A stretch of 33,865 bases of DNA from an uncultured Lachnospiraceae bacterium (GTDB lineage: Bacteria > Bacillota > Clostridia > Lachnospirales > Lachnospiraceae): the NCBI GenBank assembly GCA_937910785.1, contig CALDLG010000132.1:1-33865 (forward strand), given 5' to 3'. Both the position numbers and the translations under genes were made by a program. Position 1 is the stretch's first letter. The number at the start of each line of letters is the position of its first letter. Below are positions 22,118-30,809 of this stretch, in pieces. Below the pieces are notes generated by a model. The model saw only the letters and a list, made by a program, of their open reading frames with translations. It ran no database searches and had not been told where the DNA came from.

Positions 22118-22873
22118 ATGAATTATTGTACGGGCGTGTATTGGAACAAAGGCGCGGTACGGGAGCTTAACCAGGATTCGGTTATCGTCCTGCAGGCTTT
22201 GACATCGGGGGGAAGCGTGCTGATGGCAGCGGTCTGTGACGGTATGGGCGGCATGGACAGAGGAGAATGCGCCAGCGGATATCTGACGGAAGAGCTGATT
22301 ACATGGTTTTATGACAGCCTGCTTGCCGCAGTGGGAAGGAAAAAGCCGCTGTGGGTAATCAGGCGTTCTCTGGAGCGGAAGCTGTACCGGGTACAGAACA
22401 GAATGCAGGCTTACGCGGGAAAGCATGGGCTTCAAATGGGGACAACCATGTCTCTGCTCGTTCTCCGGGAGAAAAAATATCTTCTCTGGCATCTGGGAGA
22501 CAGCAGGATCTACCGGCTGTCGAGCCGGCGGAAAAAGAAAATGGAGCTGATGACGACGGATCATGTGATGGGAACAAACTGTCTGACGAAATGTGTCGGA
22601 AGCTTCGGCTTTTTCCGGCCGGATTTTCGAATGGGAGAGATCCGGCGGGGAGAGGCCTTTCTGATCTGCAGCGATGGTTTCTGGCATCGGATGCGGGCGG
22701 AAGAAATGCGGGAAGCGCTGGAACCGGAGCTGATGACGGAAGAGCGGTGCGAAAGACGGCTTGGTGAAATCGGTGAGGCGGCGATGCGGCGCGGCGAGCG
22801 GGATAATTTGTCGGCGGTTTATATCTGGGCGCCCAGATGCGCGCCGGCCGTATCGGCATGTCCGGCAGGATGA
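22118..22873 (+). CDS. PP2C-family serine/threonine phosphatase
   Basis: 251 residues, start ATG 22118 behind GGAGG. Motifs in order: RELNQDSVI (~16-24), VCDGMGGMDRGECAS (metal Asp and GG, ~40), GTTMSLLVL (~108), HLGDSRIYRL (~126), FLICSDGFWHRM (~184) and RGERDNLSAVYI (metal Asp, ~226). These are the metal-binding and catalytic positions of bacterial PP2C (PrpC/Stp type). No membrane segment, hence cytoplasmic. It lies 24 bases before a Hanks-type kinase gene, so the two probably act as an opposing phosphorylation pair. The region around 130-160 is basic (RRKKKME), unlike most PrpC proteins. Confidence 0.92.
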   Translation: MNYCTGVYWNKGAVRELNQDSVIVLQALTSGGSVLMAAVCDGMGGMDRGECASGYLTEELITWFYDSLLAAVGRKKPLWVIRRSLERKLYRVQNRMQAYAGKHGLQMGTTMSLLVLREKKYLLWHLGDSRIYRLSSRRKKKMELMTTDHVMGTNCLTKCVGSFGFFRPDFRMGEIRRGEAFLICSDGFWHRMRAEEMREALEPELMTEERCERRLGEIGEAAMRRGERDNLSAVYIWAPRCAPAVSACPAG

Positions 22874-22897
22874 AAAGGAAAGGGGGTATGGTTTCGG

Positions 22898-24103
22898 ATG
22901 GAAAAAACGGGTGTCGTACTGTTGGAACGGTATGAGCTTTGTAAGAAGATCGGTGCAGGGGGAAGCGGCGCTGTTTATCTTGCGTGGGACAGGCATCTGG
23001 AACGTTTCGTGGCTGTTAAGGAAGAGCTGCGGACGGCGGAGACGGAAAGCTTCGCAAAGGACGGCGATTTTCTGCGCGAGGAAATGAAGATGCTGAAAGC
23101 GCTGCAGCATCCGATGCTGCCGGCGGTCTATGACTATTTCGGGGAAACGGAACAGTATCTTGTCATGGAATATATTCCGGGAGAAAGTTTACATAACTTT
23201 ATTGAAAGAGAAGGGGCGGTACCGGAGGGACAGGCGTGTCAATGGGCATTGCAGCTGCTCAATCTGCTCTCTTATCTGCATGCGCGGAAGCCTCCGGTGA
23301 TCTATCGGGATTTAAAGCCCGCCAATATCATCCTTTGCCCTGACGGGAATCTGCGGGTAGTAGATTTTGGAGCGGCCAGGCAGGCATGCTATGACGGCCG
23401 CCGCCCGGAGCATCTGGCGGGAACTGCGGGCTACGCGGCGCCGGAGCAGCTGTGCGGGAAAGCGGATGAAAGAAGCGATCTTTATACACTTGGAGCGACA
23501 TTGTATCATATGCTGACAGGACACGATCCGGGCAGACCGCCTTACGGACTCCGTCCGGTCAGGAGTATGCGGCCGGAGGTATCGCAGGAGCTGGAATGGA
23601 TCGTCGCAAAATGTACCGGGGCGGAGCCTGTAAGACGCTATCAAACCGCGGAAGAGCTGCGGAAGGATTTGGAAAAACGGAAATTTTCCGGAAGAAAGTT
23701 CTTTTTCCGAAGATTCGGGAGCCGGAAACGGCATGTTCTCAGACGGATGGAGAAGAAGATCTGGCTGACGGAAAAAAGAAATGTTGGCCTGTTTACGGCC
23801 GGGATTCTGCTGTGCACATTTACCGCGCTCGTCTCCATACAGGCAATGGGAAGAGAGAAACCGCTGCCGGTCATCGTTTATAACAGACAGGGACAGAAAG
23901 TGGTCATTCGCTATGACAGCGTTTATACGCCGGATGGGAATCTGCTGTTGGAGCTGAAGCAGGAGCTTTTCGGGGAAGAGGGCATTCAGGAGCTTTCCGT
24001 CGGGCTGACGGACTGTGAGACCGGTAAACGGCGGGAGCGGATTTTTTACATACGGGGAGGAAGCGGCGGGGAAATGCAGAGCGGGGAGGAAATGGGAAAA
24101 TAG
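22898..24103 (+). CDS. Hanks-type serine/threonine protein kinase, membrane-anchored, without PASTA domains
   Basis: 401 residues, start ATG 22898. Kinase domain ~residues 10-265: G-loop IGAGGSGAVYLA, Lys in FVAVKEEL, catalytic loop VIYRDLKPANIIL (Tyr replaces the usual His of HRD), VDFGA (DFG, ~155), GTAGYAAPEQ (~178) and DLYTLGATLYHMLTG. A basic juxtamembrane stretch with KFFFRRFGSRKRH leads to one membrane segment (~297-318). A short ~80-residue extracytoplasmic part follows (PLPVIVYNRQGQKVVIRYDS). Classical PrkC kinases carry PASTA repeats there; none are seen. It is likely antagonised by the PP2C protein just upstream. Targets are unknown. Confidence 0.92.
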   Translation: MEKTGVVLLERYELCKKIGAGGSGAVYLAWDRHLERFVAVKEELRTAETESFAKDGDFLREEMKMLKALQHPMLPAVYDYFGETEQYLVMEYIPGESLHNFIEREGAVPEGQACQWALQLLNLLSYLHARKPPVIYRDLKPANIILCPDGNLRVVDFGAARQACYDGRRPEHLAGTAGYAAPEQLCGKADERSDLYTLGATLYHMLTGHDPGRPPYGLRPVRSMRPEVSQELEWIVAKCTGAEPVRRYQTAEELRKDLEKRKFSGRKFFFRRFGSRKRHVLRRMEKKIWLTEKRNVGLFTAGILLCTFTALVSIQAMGREKPLPVIVYNRQGQKVVIRYDSVYTPDGNLLLELKQELFGEEGIQELSVGLTDCETGKRRERIFYIRGGSGGEMQSGEEMGK

Positions 24104-24237
24104 CTTTTCTATTCACTTTATTTGTTGTAAAATAGTGTGAAGAGATTTCTTTTGAAATGAGAGCTGCAGGCCGACGGCATGGAGGCCGGCATGAGAAGAG
24201 AACGTGCCCGGCGCGCCGGGCAGAATGGAGAAACGGT

Positions 24238-25293
24238 ATGTATCGGGATCATACGAAGAAAGTGATAATTGGAAACAGAGTGATCGGCGGAGGAAATCCG
24301 ATTTTGATCCAGTCGATGACCAATACGAAAACAGAGGATGTGGAGGCGACGGTGGCGCAGATTCTGCGGCTTGAGCAGGCTGGCTGTGAGATCATCCGGG
24401 CGACGGTCCCGACGATGGAGGCCGCCGGAGCACTCGGAGAGATTAAGAGGCGGATTCATATTCCGCTTGTGGCGGACATTCATTTCGACTATAAAATGGC
24501 GGTGGCGGCGATCGAGAACGGTGCGGACAAGATCCGTATCAATCCGGGGAATATCGGAAGCAGGGAAAAGGTGGAGGCGGTCATTTCGGCGGCCAGAGAG
24601 CGGAATGTTCCGATCCGGGTAGGCGTCAACAGCGGTTCTCTGGAGAAGGAGCTGGTGGAGAAATATCAGGGCGTGACAGCGGAGGGAATCGTGGAAAGCG
24701 CTTTGGACAAAGTACATATGATCGAGGAGTTAGGATACGATAATCTGGTGATCAGCATCAAATCCTCCGATGTCATGATGTGTGTCAGAGCACATGAAAT
24801 TCTGGCGCAGAAGACGAATTACCCGCTGCATGTGGGCATTACGGAGGCCGGAACTCTTTACAGCGGGAATATCAAGTCGGCGGCAGGACTCGGCATTATT
24901 CTGTATCAGGGTATCGGCGATACGGTTCGGGTTTCCTTAACGGGCGATCCGGTGGAGGAGATCAAATCGGCCAAACTGCTGCTTCGGACGCTTGGACTGC
25001 GCAGGGGCGGCATCGAGGTGGTATCCTGTCCGACCTGCGGCAGAACAAGGATCGATCTGATCGGTCTGGCCAATCAGGTGGAAACGATGGCTGCGGAATT
25101 TCCGCTCAATATCAAAGTGGCTGTCATGGGATGTGCCGTGAACGGGCCCGGAGAGGCGAAGGAAGCCGATATCGGCATCGCAGGGGGCGACGGAGAGGGG
25201 CTGCTTTTCAAGCATGGTGAAATCATAAGAAAGGTGCCCGAAGACCAGCTGCTTGCGGTACTGCGGGAAGAGCTCGAAAACTGGAAAGGATGA
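24238..25293 (+). CDS. ispG: 4-hydroxy-3-methylbut-2-en-1-yl diphosphate synthase (MEP pathway)
   Basis: 351 residues. Start ATG 24238 lies seven bases after GGAG; it gives MYRDHTKKVIIGNRVIGGGN, whereas upstream in-frame sequence to 24157 is untypical. Motifs: ILIQSMTNTKTEDVEATV, VADIHFDYKMA, IRINPGNIG, IRVGVNSGSLE, and the 4Fe-4S ligands in SCPTCGRTRID (~residue 263) and GCAVNGPGEAKEADIG (~298, third Cys and Glu). The enzyme reductively dehydrates MEcPP to HMBPP. It overlaps the following polC by four bases (ATGA), suggesting translational coupling. It sits where proS sits in B. subtilis. Confidence 0.97.
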   Translation: MYRDHTKKVIIGNRVIGGGNPILIQSMTNTKTEDVEATVAQILRLEQAGCEIIRATVPTMEAAGALGEIKRRIHIPLVADIHFDYKMAVAAIENGADKIRINPGNIGSREKVEAVISAARERNVPIRVGVNSGSLEKELVEKYQGVTAEGIVESALDKVHMIEELGYDNLVISIKSSDVMMCVRAHEILAQKTNYPLHVGITEAGTLYSGNIKSAAGLGIILYQGIGDTVRVSLTGDPVEEIKSAKLLLRTLGLRRGGIEVVSCPTCGRTRIDLIGLANQVETMAAEFPLNIKVAVMGCAVNGPGEAKEADIGIAGGDGEGLLFKHGEIIRKVPEDQLLAVLREELENWKG

Positions 25294-28200
25294 GCCGGAT
25301 GGCCAAGAATTTTTTTGATGTGTTTCCGACACTGAAACTGGATAGCGGTATAAGAGATCTGTTTGCGTTAGTAAGCGTGGAGAAAGTTTCCGCTACCAAA
25401 CGCAAGGATTTTCTGCGGATATATATTTCTTCGGACAGACTGATCCGGAAGGAGGATGTTTTTTTCGTCGAACGGGAGATGAAAAGGCAGTTCTTTCCGG
25501 GAGCATCCATGATCATCCGCATTTATGAGAAATTTCATCTTTCCTCGCAGTATACGCCGGAGAAACTGATGGATATTTACCGGGAAAGCATCTTACTGGA
25601 GCTTCGGGAGTATTCACCGGTAATCTATCACCTTTTTAAGAATGCGGATATCACTTTTCCGACACCCGACAAAGTTATGTTAACCATCGAGGATACGATT
25701 CTGGGAAAAGAGAAGGGCGAAGAGCTGGTACGGATTCTGGACAAAATCTATAACGAGCGCTGCGGATTCTCCATAGAGGTGCTGACAGCCTATAAGGAGC
25801 ATAAAAGCACGAAGCACAGGGAAGAGGATGAAAAGAGGCTGGCCATGCAGATTGCGGAGATTTCCGCGCGGGCCGGAGGAGGACGGAACGTTCAGGAACA
25901 GGAAGATGCCGGAGCCGGGACAGACGGACCGGGAGGAAACGCTGCCGGCTCCGGTAACGGGGAAGCAGCGTCAGAAGCCGGCAGCAGGACGTCCGCATCG
26001 GCAGATGGAAGCGGAAAGAAGCCGGAAGGAAAGACCGCGGCATGGAACGGACCGGGAGCAGGCGGACCGGGCAGGGGCTTTCAGAAGGGCCGGGGCGCGG
26101 GAACGGATATGCGCCGGCAAGTGAAGCGTTCCGATAATCCGGATGTTTTGTATGGAAGAGATTTTGAAGAAGAAGCGATTCCGATGGAGGAGGTCATTGG
26201 AGAGATCGGCGATGTCGTTGTGCGGGGGAAGATTCTGAATTTTGATAAGCGCGATATTAAAAATGAAAGATCGATCCTGATTTACGATATTTCGGATTTT
26301 ACCGACACCATGACGGTAAAGCTGTTTGTGGCAACGGAGCAGGCCGGAGAGATGACGGCGGAAATGAAACCGGGCGCTTTCGTAAAACTGAAGGGAACGG
26401 CCGTAATCGACAAATTTGATCATGAGCTGACCATCGGTTCTATTTATGGTGTCAAAAGGATTCCCGATTTTACGATTTCCCGTTCCGATACAGGCGTGCG
26501 CAAGCGGGTGGAACTGCATTGTCATACGAAGATGAGCGATATGGACGGCGTTTCGGAGGCGAAGGATATTGTAAAGCGGGCATATAAATGGGGCCATCCG
26601 GCGATTGCCATTACCGACCATGGGGTTTTACAGTCTTTTCCGGATGCCAATCATGTATGGGAGGACCTGTGGAAGGCAGAGAAGAATAAGAGAAAGGAAG
26701 CGGGAGAAGAAGACCCGGATAAACAGGACTTTTTCAAGGTTATTTACGGTGTGGAAGCCTATCTGGTAGATGATCTTCGGGAAATTGTCACCAACGGGAA
26801 GGGACAGGATTTTCAGGGAGATTTCGTCGTATTTGATATCGAGACGACGGGATTTTCGCCGGTTCATAATAGAATTATTGAAATCGGCGCTGTCAAAGTG
26901 TCCGGAGGAGCCATTACGGACCGTTTCTCGGCTTTTGTCAACCCGGAGGTGCCGATTCCCTTTGAGATCGAGAAACTGACCGGAATTCAGGATGATATGG
27001 TCATGAATGAGCCGCTGATCGACGTGATTCTGCCGCAGTTTCTGGAGTTTTGCGGGGATGCCGTGCTGGTGGCGCATAACGCGAATTTTGATATGAGTTT
27101 TATCATGGAAAACTGCGACAGACTGGGAATTGCCCATGATTTTACGTATGTGGATACGGTGGGGATCGCGAGAATCCTGCTTCCCGGCCAGGCGAAGCAT
27201 ACGCTGGATGCGGTGGCCAAAACGCTCGGCGTATCACTTGAGAATCATCACCGCGCGGTGGACGATGCGGAGGCGACGGCGGAGATTTTCGTAAAGTTTA
27301 TCCCGATGCTTAAAGAGGAAGGAGCGGACACGCTGGCGAAGGTGAACGCGATGGGCAAATCCAGTCCCGATATTGTGAAAAAGCTGCCGACCCACCATGC
27401 GATCATTCTGGCCAAGAACAATGTGGGACGTATGAATCTGTACCGGCTCGTATCGGAGTCCCATTTAAATTATTTCGCCAGAAGACCGAGGATACCGAAG
27501 AGTCTGCTGCAGGAATACAGGGAGGGATTGATTCTTGGAAGCGCCTGTGAAGCGGGGGAGCTGTACCGCGCGCTTTTGGATGGCAAACCGGATGCGGAGA
27601 TCGCAAGACTTGTCCGCTTTTATGATTATCTGGAGATACAGCCCCTGGGGAATAATGCGTATATGATCGCTTCGGAGAAGCTTCCCAATATTAACTCGAT
27701 GGAAGATATCATGGAGATCAACCGTAAGATCGTAAAGCTGGGGGAACAGTTTCAGAAACCGGTGGTCGCAACCTGTGACGTACATTTTCTGGACCCGGAG
27801 GATGAGATCTACCGCCGTATCATTATGGCAGGGCAGCATTTTGCCGATGCGGACAATCAGGCGCCCCTGTATTTTCGGACAACGGAGGAAATGCTGGAGG
27901 AATTTGCCTATCTGGGGAGCGATAAGGCGGAGGAGGTCGTCATTACCAATACGAACAAAATCGCGGATATGATCGAATCCATGTCGCCCGTCAGACCGGA
28001 CAAGTGTCCGCCTGTTATCGAGAACAGCGATAAGCTTCTGACGGATATCTGTTATAAAAGAGCTCATGAGATATACGGGGATACGCTTCCCGAAATCGTG
28101 GAGGCCAGACTGGAGCGGGAGCTGAATTCCATTATTTCCAACGGTTTTGCGGTGATGTATATTATCGCGCAGAAGCTTGTGTGGAAATCCGTGGAGGACG

Positions 28201-29906
28201 GTTATCTGGTAGGGTCCAGAGGTTCCGTCGGATCTTCCTTCGTGGCGAATATGGCCGGGATTACGGAAGTAAATTCCCTGAGCCCTCATTATCTGTGTCC
28301 GAAATGTCACTATTATGATTTTGATTCCGAAGAAGTGCGGGCGTTTAGCGGCGGCGCCGGATGCGATATGCCGGATAAGAACTGTCCGGTCTGCAATACA
28401 CCGTTAAGCAAGGAGGGGTTCGACATTCCTTTCGAGACGTTTCTTGGTTTTAAAGGCGATAAAGAGCCCGATATCGACCTGAATTTTTCGGGAGAGTATC
28501 AGAGTAAGGCACATAAATATACGGAGGTGATTTTCGGCTACGGACAGACCTATCGTGCGGGAACGATCGGCACGCTGGCGGATAAAACGGCTTTTGGTTA
28601 TGTTAAAAATTATTACGAGGACCATGGGGAACGGAAGCGGACCTGTGAGATCAACCGGCTCGTTGCGGGCTGTACCGGCGTCAGAAGAAGTACGGGGCAG
28701 CATCCGGGAGGCATTGTCGTTCTGCCGGTGGGAGAGGATATCAATTCCTTTACGCCGGTGCAGCATCCGGCCAATGATATGAAAACGGATATCGTGACGA
28801 CGCACTTCGATTACCATTCCATCGATCACAATCTGTTAAAGCTTGATATTCTCGGACATGATGATCCGACCATGATCCGTATGTTACAGGATATGACCGG
28901 CATCGATCCGGTTACGATTCCGCTTGACGACAAAAAGGTCATGTCGCTTTTTGCCTCTACGGAGGCGCTGGGCATCCGGCCGGAACAGATCGGCGGTATT
29001 CGGCTCGGATGTCTCGGCATTCCGGAGTTTGGAACGGATTTCGCGATGCAGATGGTTATCGACGCCAAACCCAAATGTTTTACGGATCTGGTGCGTATCG
29101 CGGGGCTTGCCCATGGAACCGATGTATGGCTCGGCAACGCCCAGACGCTGATCGAGGAGGGGAAGGCGACCATTTCTACGGCGATCTGCTGTCGTGACGA
29201 TATTATGATCTATCTGATTCAGATGGGCGTGGACCCGGCGCTTTCCTTTACCATTATGGAGAGCGTCCGGAAGGGAAAGGGCCTGAAACCGGAGTGGGAA
29301 GAGGCCATGAAGGCGGCGGACGTACCGGACTGGTATATCTGGTCCTGCAAAAAAATCAAATACATGTTTCCGAAGGCGCATGCCGCGGCCTATGTCATGA
29401 TGGCATGGCGGATCGCCTATTGCAAGATCAATTATCCGTTAGCCTATTATGCTTCTTTTTTCAGCATCCGGGCATCCGGGTTTTCCTATGAACTGATGTG
29501 CCAGGGGCAGCAGCATCTGGAAAGCGTAATGGCGGATTACCGCAGCAGGAGCGATACGCTGAGCAAGAAGGAGCAGGATTCCTATCGGGATATGAGGATC
29601 GTGCAGGAGATGTATGCGAGAGGCTTTACCTTTGCGCCGGTCGATCTTTTCTCCGCAAAGGCGAGACAGTTCCAGATCGTCGGGGACAAACAGCTCATGC
29701 CGTCTTTAAGCAGTATCGACGGAATGGGTGAGAAAGCGGCCGACGCGGTGGTGGAGGCGGCCAAAGACGGGCCTTTTCTGTCAAAGGATGATTTCCGCGA
29801 CCGCACGAAGGTATCCGCCACCGTAACGGAGCTGATGAGCCGTCTCGGTATACTGGGAGACCTGCCGGAGTCAAACCAGATCAGCCTGTTCGATTTCGCG
29901 ATCTGA
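25290..29906 (+). CDS. polC: DNA polymerase III alpha subunit, PolC type
   Basis: 1538 residues, start ATG 25290 overlapping the ispG stop; ATG 25299 is possible. Domains: N-terminal region ~1-190; Gly/Ala/Lys-rich linker ~195-275; OB fold ~300-390 (RGKILNFDKRDIKNERSILI); PHP domain from ~405 (ELHCHTKMSDMDG, AIAITDHGVLQ); inserted DEDDh exonuclease ~510-665 (VVFDIETTGFS, AHNANFDMSF, HHRAVDDAEA); zinc motif ~1003-1040 (CPKC, CPVC); polymerase core with VGSRGSVGSSFVA (~975) and PDIDLNFSGEY (~1060), and TGQHPGGIVVLP. This is the replicative polymerase of low-GC Gram-positives with built-in proofreading. Somewhat longer than the usual ~1430-1450 residues because of the disordered linker. Confidence 0.98.
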   Translation: MSRMAKNFFDVFPTLKLDSGIRDLFALVSVEKVSATKRKDFLRIYISSDRLIRKEDVFFVEREMKRQFFPGASMIIRIYEKFHLSSQYTPEKLMDIYRESILLELREYSPVIYHLFKNADITFPTPDKVMLTIEDTILGKEKGEELVRILDKIYNERCGFSIEVLTAYKEHKSTKHREEDEKRLAMQIAEISARAGGGRNVQEQEDAGAGTDGPGGNAAGSGNGEAASEAGSRTSASADGSGKKPEGKTAAWNGPGAGGPGRGFQKGRGAGTDMRRQVKRSDNPDVLYGRDFEEEAIPMEEVIGEIGDVVVRGKILNFDKRDIKNERSILIYDISDFTDTMTVKLFVATEQAGEMTAEMKPGAFVKLKGTAVIDKFDHELTIGSIYGVKRIPDFTISRSDTGVRKRVELHCHTKMSDMDGVSEAKDIVKRAYKWGHPAIAITDHGVLQSFPDANHVWEDLWKAEKNKRKEAGEEDPDKQDFFKVIYGVEAYLVDDLREIVTNGKGQDFQGDFVVFDIETTGFSPVHNRIIEIGAVKVSGGAITDRFSAFVNPEVPIPFEIEKLTGIQDDMVMNEPLIDVILPQFLEFCGDAVLVAHNANFDMSFIMENCDRLGIAHDFTYVDTVGIARILLPGQAKHTLDAVAKTLGVSLENHHRAVDDAEATAEIFVKFIPMLKEEGADTLAKVNAMGKSSPDIVKKLPTHHAIILAKNNVGRMNLYRLVSESHLNYFARRPRIPKSLLQEYREGLILGSACEAGELYRALLDGKPDAEIARLVRFYDYLEIQPLGNNAYMIASEKLPNINSMEDIMEINRKIVKLGEQFQKPVVATCDVHFLDPEDEIYRRIIMAGQHFADADNQAPLYFRTTEEMLEEFAYLGSDKAEEVVITNTNKIADMIESMSPVRPDKCPPVIENSDKLLTDICYKRAHEIYGDTLPEIVEARLERELNSIISNGFAVMYIIAQKLVWKSVEDGYLVGSRGSVGSSFVANMAGITEVNSLSPHYLCPKCHYYDFDSEEVRAFSGGAGCDMPDKNCPVCNTPLSKEGFDIPFETFLGFKGDKEPDIDLNFSGEYQSKAHKYTEVIFGYGQTYRAGTIGTLADKTAFGYVKNYYEDHGERKRTCEINRLVAGCTGVRRSTGQHPGGIVVLPVGEDINSFTPVQHPANDMKTDIVTTHFDYHSIDHNLLKLDILGHDDPTMIRMLQDMTGIDPVTIPLDDKKVMSLFASTEALGIRPEQIGGIRLGCLGIPEFGTDFAMQMVIDAKPKCFTDLVRIAGLAHGTDVWLGNAQTLIEEGKATISTAICCRDDIMIYLIQMGVDPALSFTIMESVRKGKGLKPEWEEAMKAADVPDWYIWSCKKIKYMFPKAHAAAYVMMAWRIAYCKINYPLAYYASFFSIRASGFSYELMCQGQQHLESVMADYRSRSDTLSKKEQDSYRDMRIVQEMYARGFTFAPVDLFSAKARQFQIVGDKQLMPSLSSIDGMGEKAADAVVEAAKDGPFLSKDDFRDRTKVSATVTELMSRLGILGDLPESNQISLFDFAI

Positions 29907-29910
29907 GAAC

Positions 29911-29988
29911 GGTTTCCGCCGCCGGTCCGTACAGGCTGTCCGGCTGGCCGGAGAAGCTGTCTGAGATGAGCGGCAGCCGGCGGAAGCC
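29911..29988 (+). terminator. Possible polC terminator, branched hairpin
   Basis: GGTTTCCGCCG (29911-29921) pairs with CGGCGGAAGCC (29978-29988), 11 pairs with one G-T, enclosing a 56-base loop with an inner CCGG/CCGG hairpin. Only TTT follows, overlapping the next promoter's -35, so termination efficiency is uncertain. Confidence 0.45.
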
Positions 29989-30017
29989 TTTACAATTACG
30001 ATATGAAATGTTATACT
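29989..30017 (+). promoter_or_regulatory. Sigma-A-type promoter for the carbonic anhydrase gene
   Basis: TTTACA (29989-29994), 17 bases, TATACT (30012-30017); start codon 24 bases further on, behind AAGGAGG. Confidence 0.8.
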
Positions 30018-30041
30018 TGAAAACAAAAAGGAGGATGTATT

Positions 30042-30602
30042 ATGTCACATGTAAAGGGTTTATCTGCGGAGGAATCTTTACGCAAATTGCAGCAGGGGAA
30101 TGAGAAATATCTGAGCGCATCCGCTAATCCGGGTGATGTTTCGCCGGCGATTCGAAAAGATACCTGTGAAAACGGACAGTTCCCTTATGCGGTTGTTATT
30201 ACCTGCTCCGACTCACGCGTCATTCCGGAAAGTATCTTCTGTGCCGGTATCGGAGAGCTGTTTGTCATCCGCGATGCGGGAAATGTTGTCGGTGATTTCG
30301 AGCTCGGCAGTGTGGAGTATGCGGTAGATCATCTCGGTTCCAATCTGGTCGTTGTTCTCGGACATACGAACTGCGGAGCGGTCGGCGCGGCGATCGGCGG
30401 CGGTGGAGAAGGCTTCATCAAAGCGATTACGGATGAGATCATGGCAGTAATCGGAGAGGAAAAGGACGGATACAAGGCGAGCTGCCTGAATGTGGAAAAC
30501 AGCATCGGGAAGATCAGGAGCAGCTTACATATGTCCGATGAGGTGAAAGTTGTCGGAGCAATTTATCATATAGAAGACGGTCATGTGGAATTTATGGAGT
30601 AA
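30042..30602 (+). CDS. Beta-class carbonic anhydrase
   Basis: 186 residues, start ATG 30042 behind AAGGAGG. Zinc ligands and catalytic dyad are seen in VVITCSDSRVIPE (Cys, Asp, Arg) and LGHTNCGAVGAA (His, Cys), with DAGNVVGDFELGSVEYAVDH between. This is the beta-CA core, interconverting CO2 and bicarbonate in the cytoplasm. The protein is on the short side for the family but complete, ending with VVGAIYHIEDGHVEFME, the typical C-terminal strand. Monocistronic, with its own promoter (29989-30017) and terminator (30641-30677). Confidence 0.93.
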   Translation: MSHVKGLSAEESLRKLQQGNEKYLSASANPGDVSPAIRKDTCENGQFPYAVVITCSDSRVIPESIFCAGIGELFVIRDAGNVVGDFELGSVEYAVDHLGSNLVVVLGHTNCGAVGAAIGGGGEGFIKAITDEIMAVIGEEKDGYKASCLNVENSIGKIRSSLHMSDEVKVVGAIYHIEDGHVEFME

Positions 30603-30640
30603 TCCGTATTCCATCCGGTGAACCGGAAAAAAATCGATTA

Positions 30641-30677
30641 AAAAAGTGCGTCAGACGGAATGTCCGGCGCACTTTTT
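30641..30677 (+). terminator. Rho-independent terminator of carbonic anhydrase gene
   Basis: AAAAAGTGCG (30641-30650) pairs with CGCACTTTTT (30668-30677); the A-run and T-run make it potentially bidirectional. Confidence 0.85.
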
Positions 30678-30710
30678 CATGGGCCGTGCGTTCCCGATTT
30701 ATGCCTCGTT

Positions 30711-30718
30711 CATACAAT
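30711..30718 (+). promoter_or_regulatory. CATACAAT, possible sporulation-type (sigma-E-like) -10 element
   Basis: CATACAAT matches the sigma-E -10 consensus of B. subtilis and also reads as a fair sigma-A TACAAT. No convincing -35 of either class is visible, so this is tentative. It lies 92 bases before the SpoIID/LysM gene. Confidence 0.25.
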
Positions 30719-30809
30719 AATGTGAAGAGATTTTTCAGGCCATCCGGTAGGATGCCGCCTGAGAAAATCGAAAGCTTCGCATTTCTGAAGGAAAAGGAGA
30801 CTTCGACTT

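Noticed and set aside
21284..23110. Open frame of ~600 codons on the minus strand opposite rseP and the PP2C gene
   Set aside because: It overlaps two well-supported genes and the promoter region between them; its composition is antisense-like and it has no family motif.
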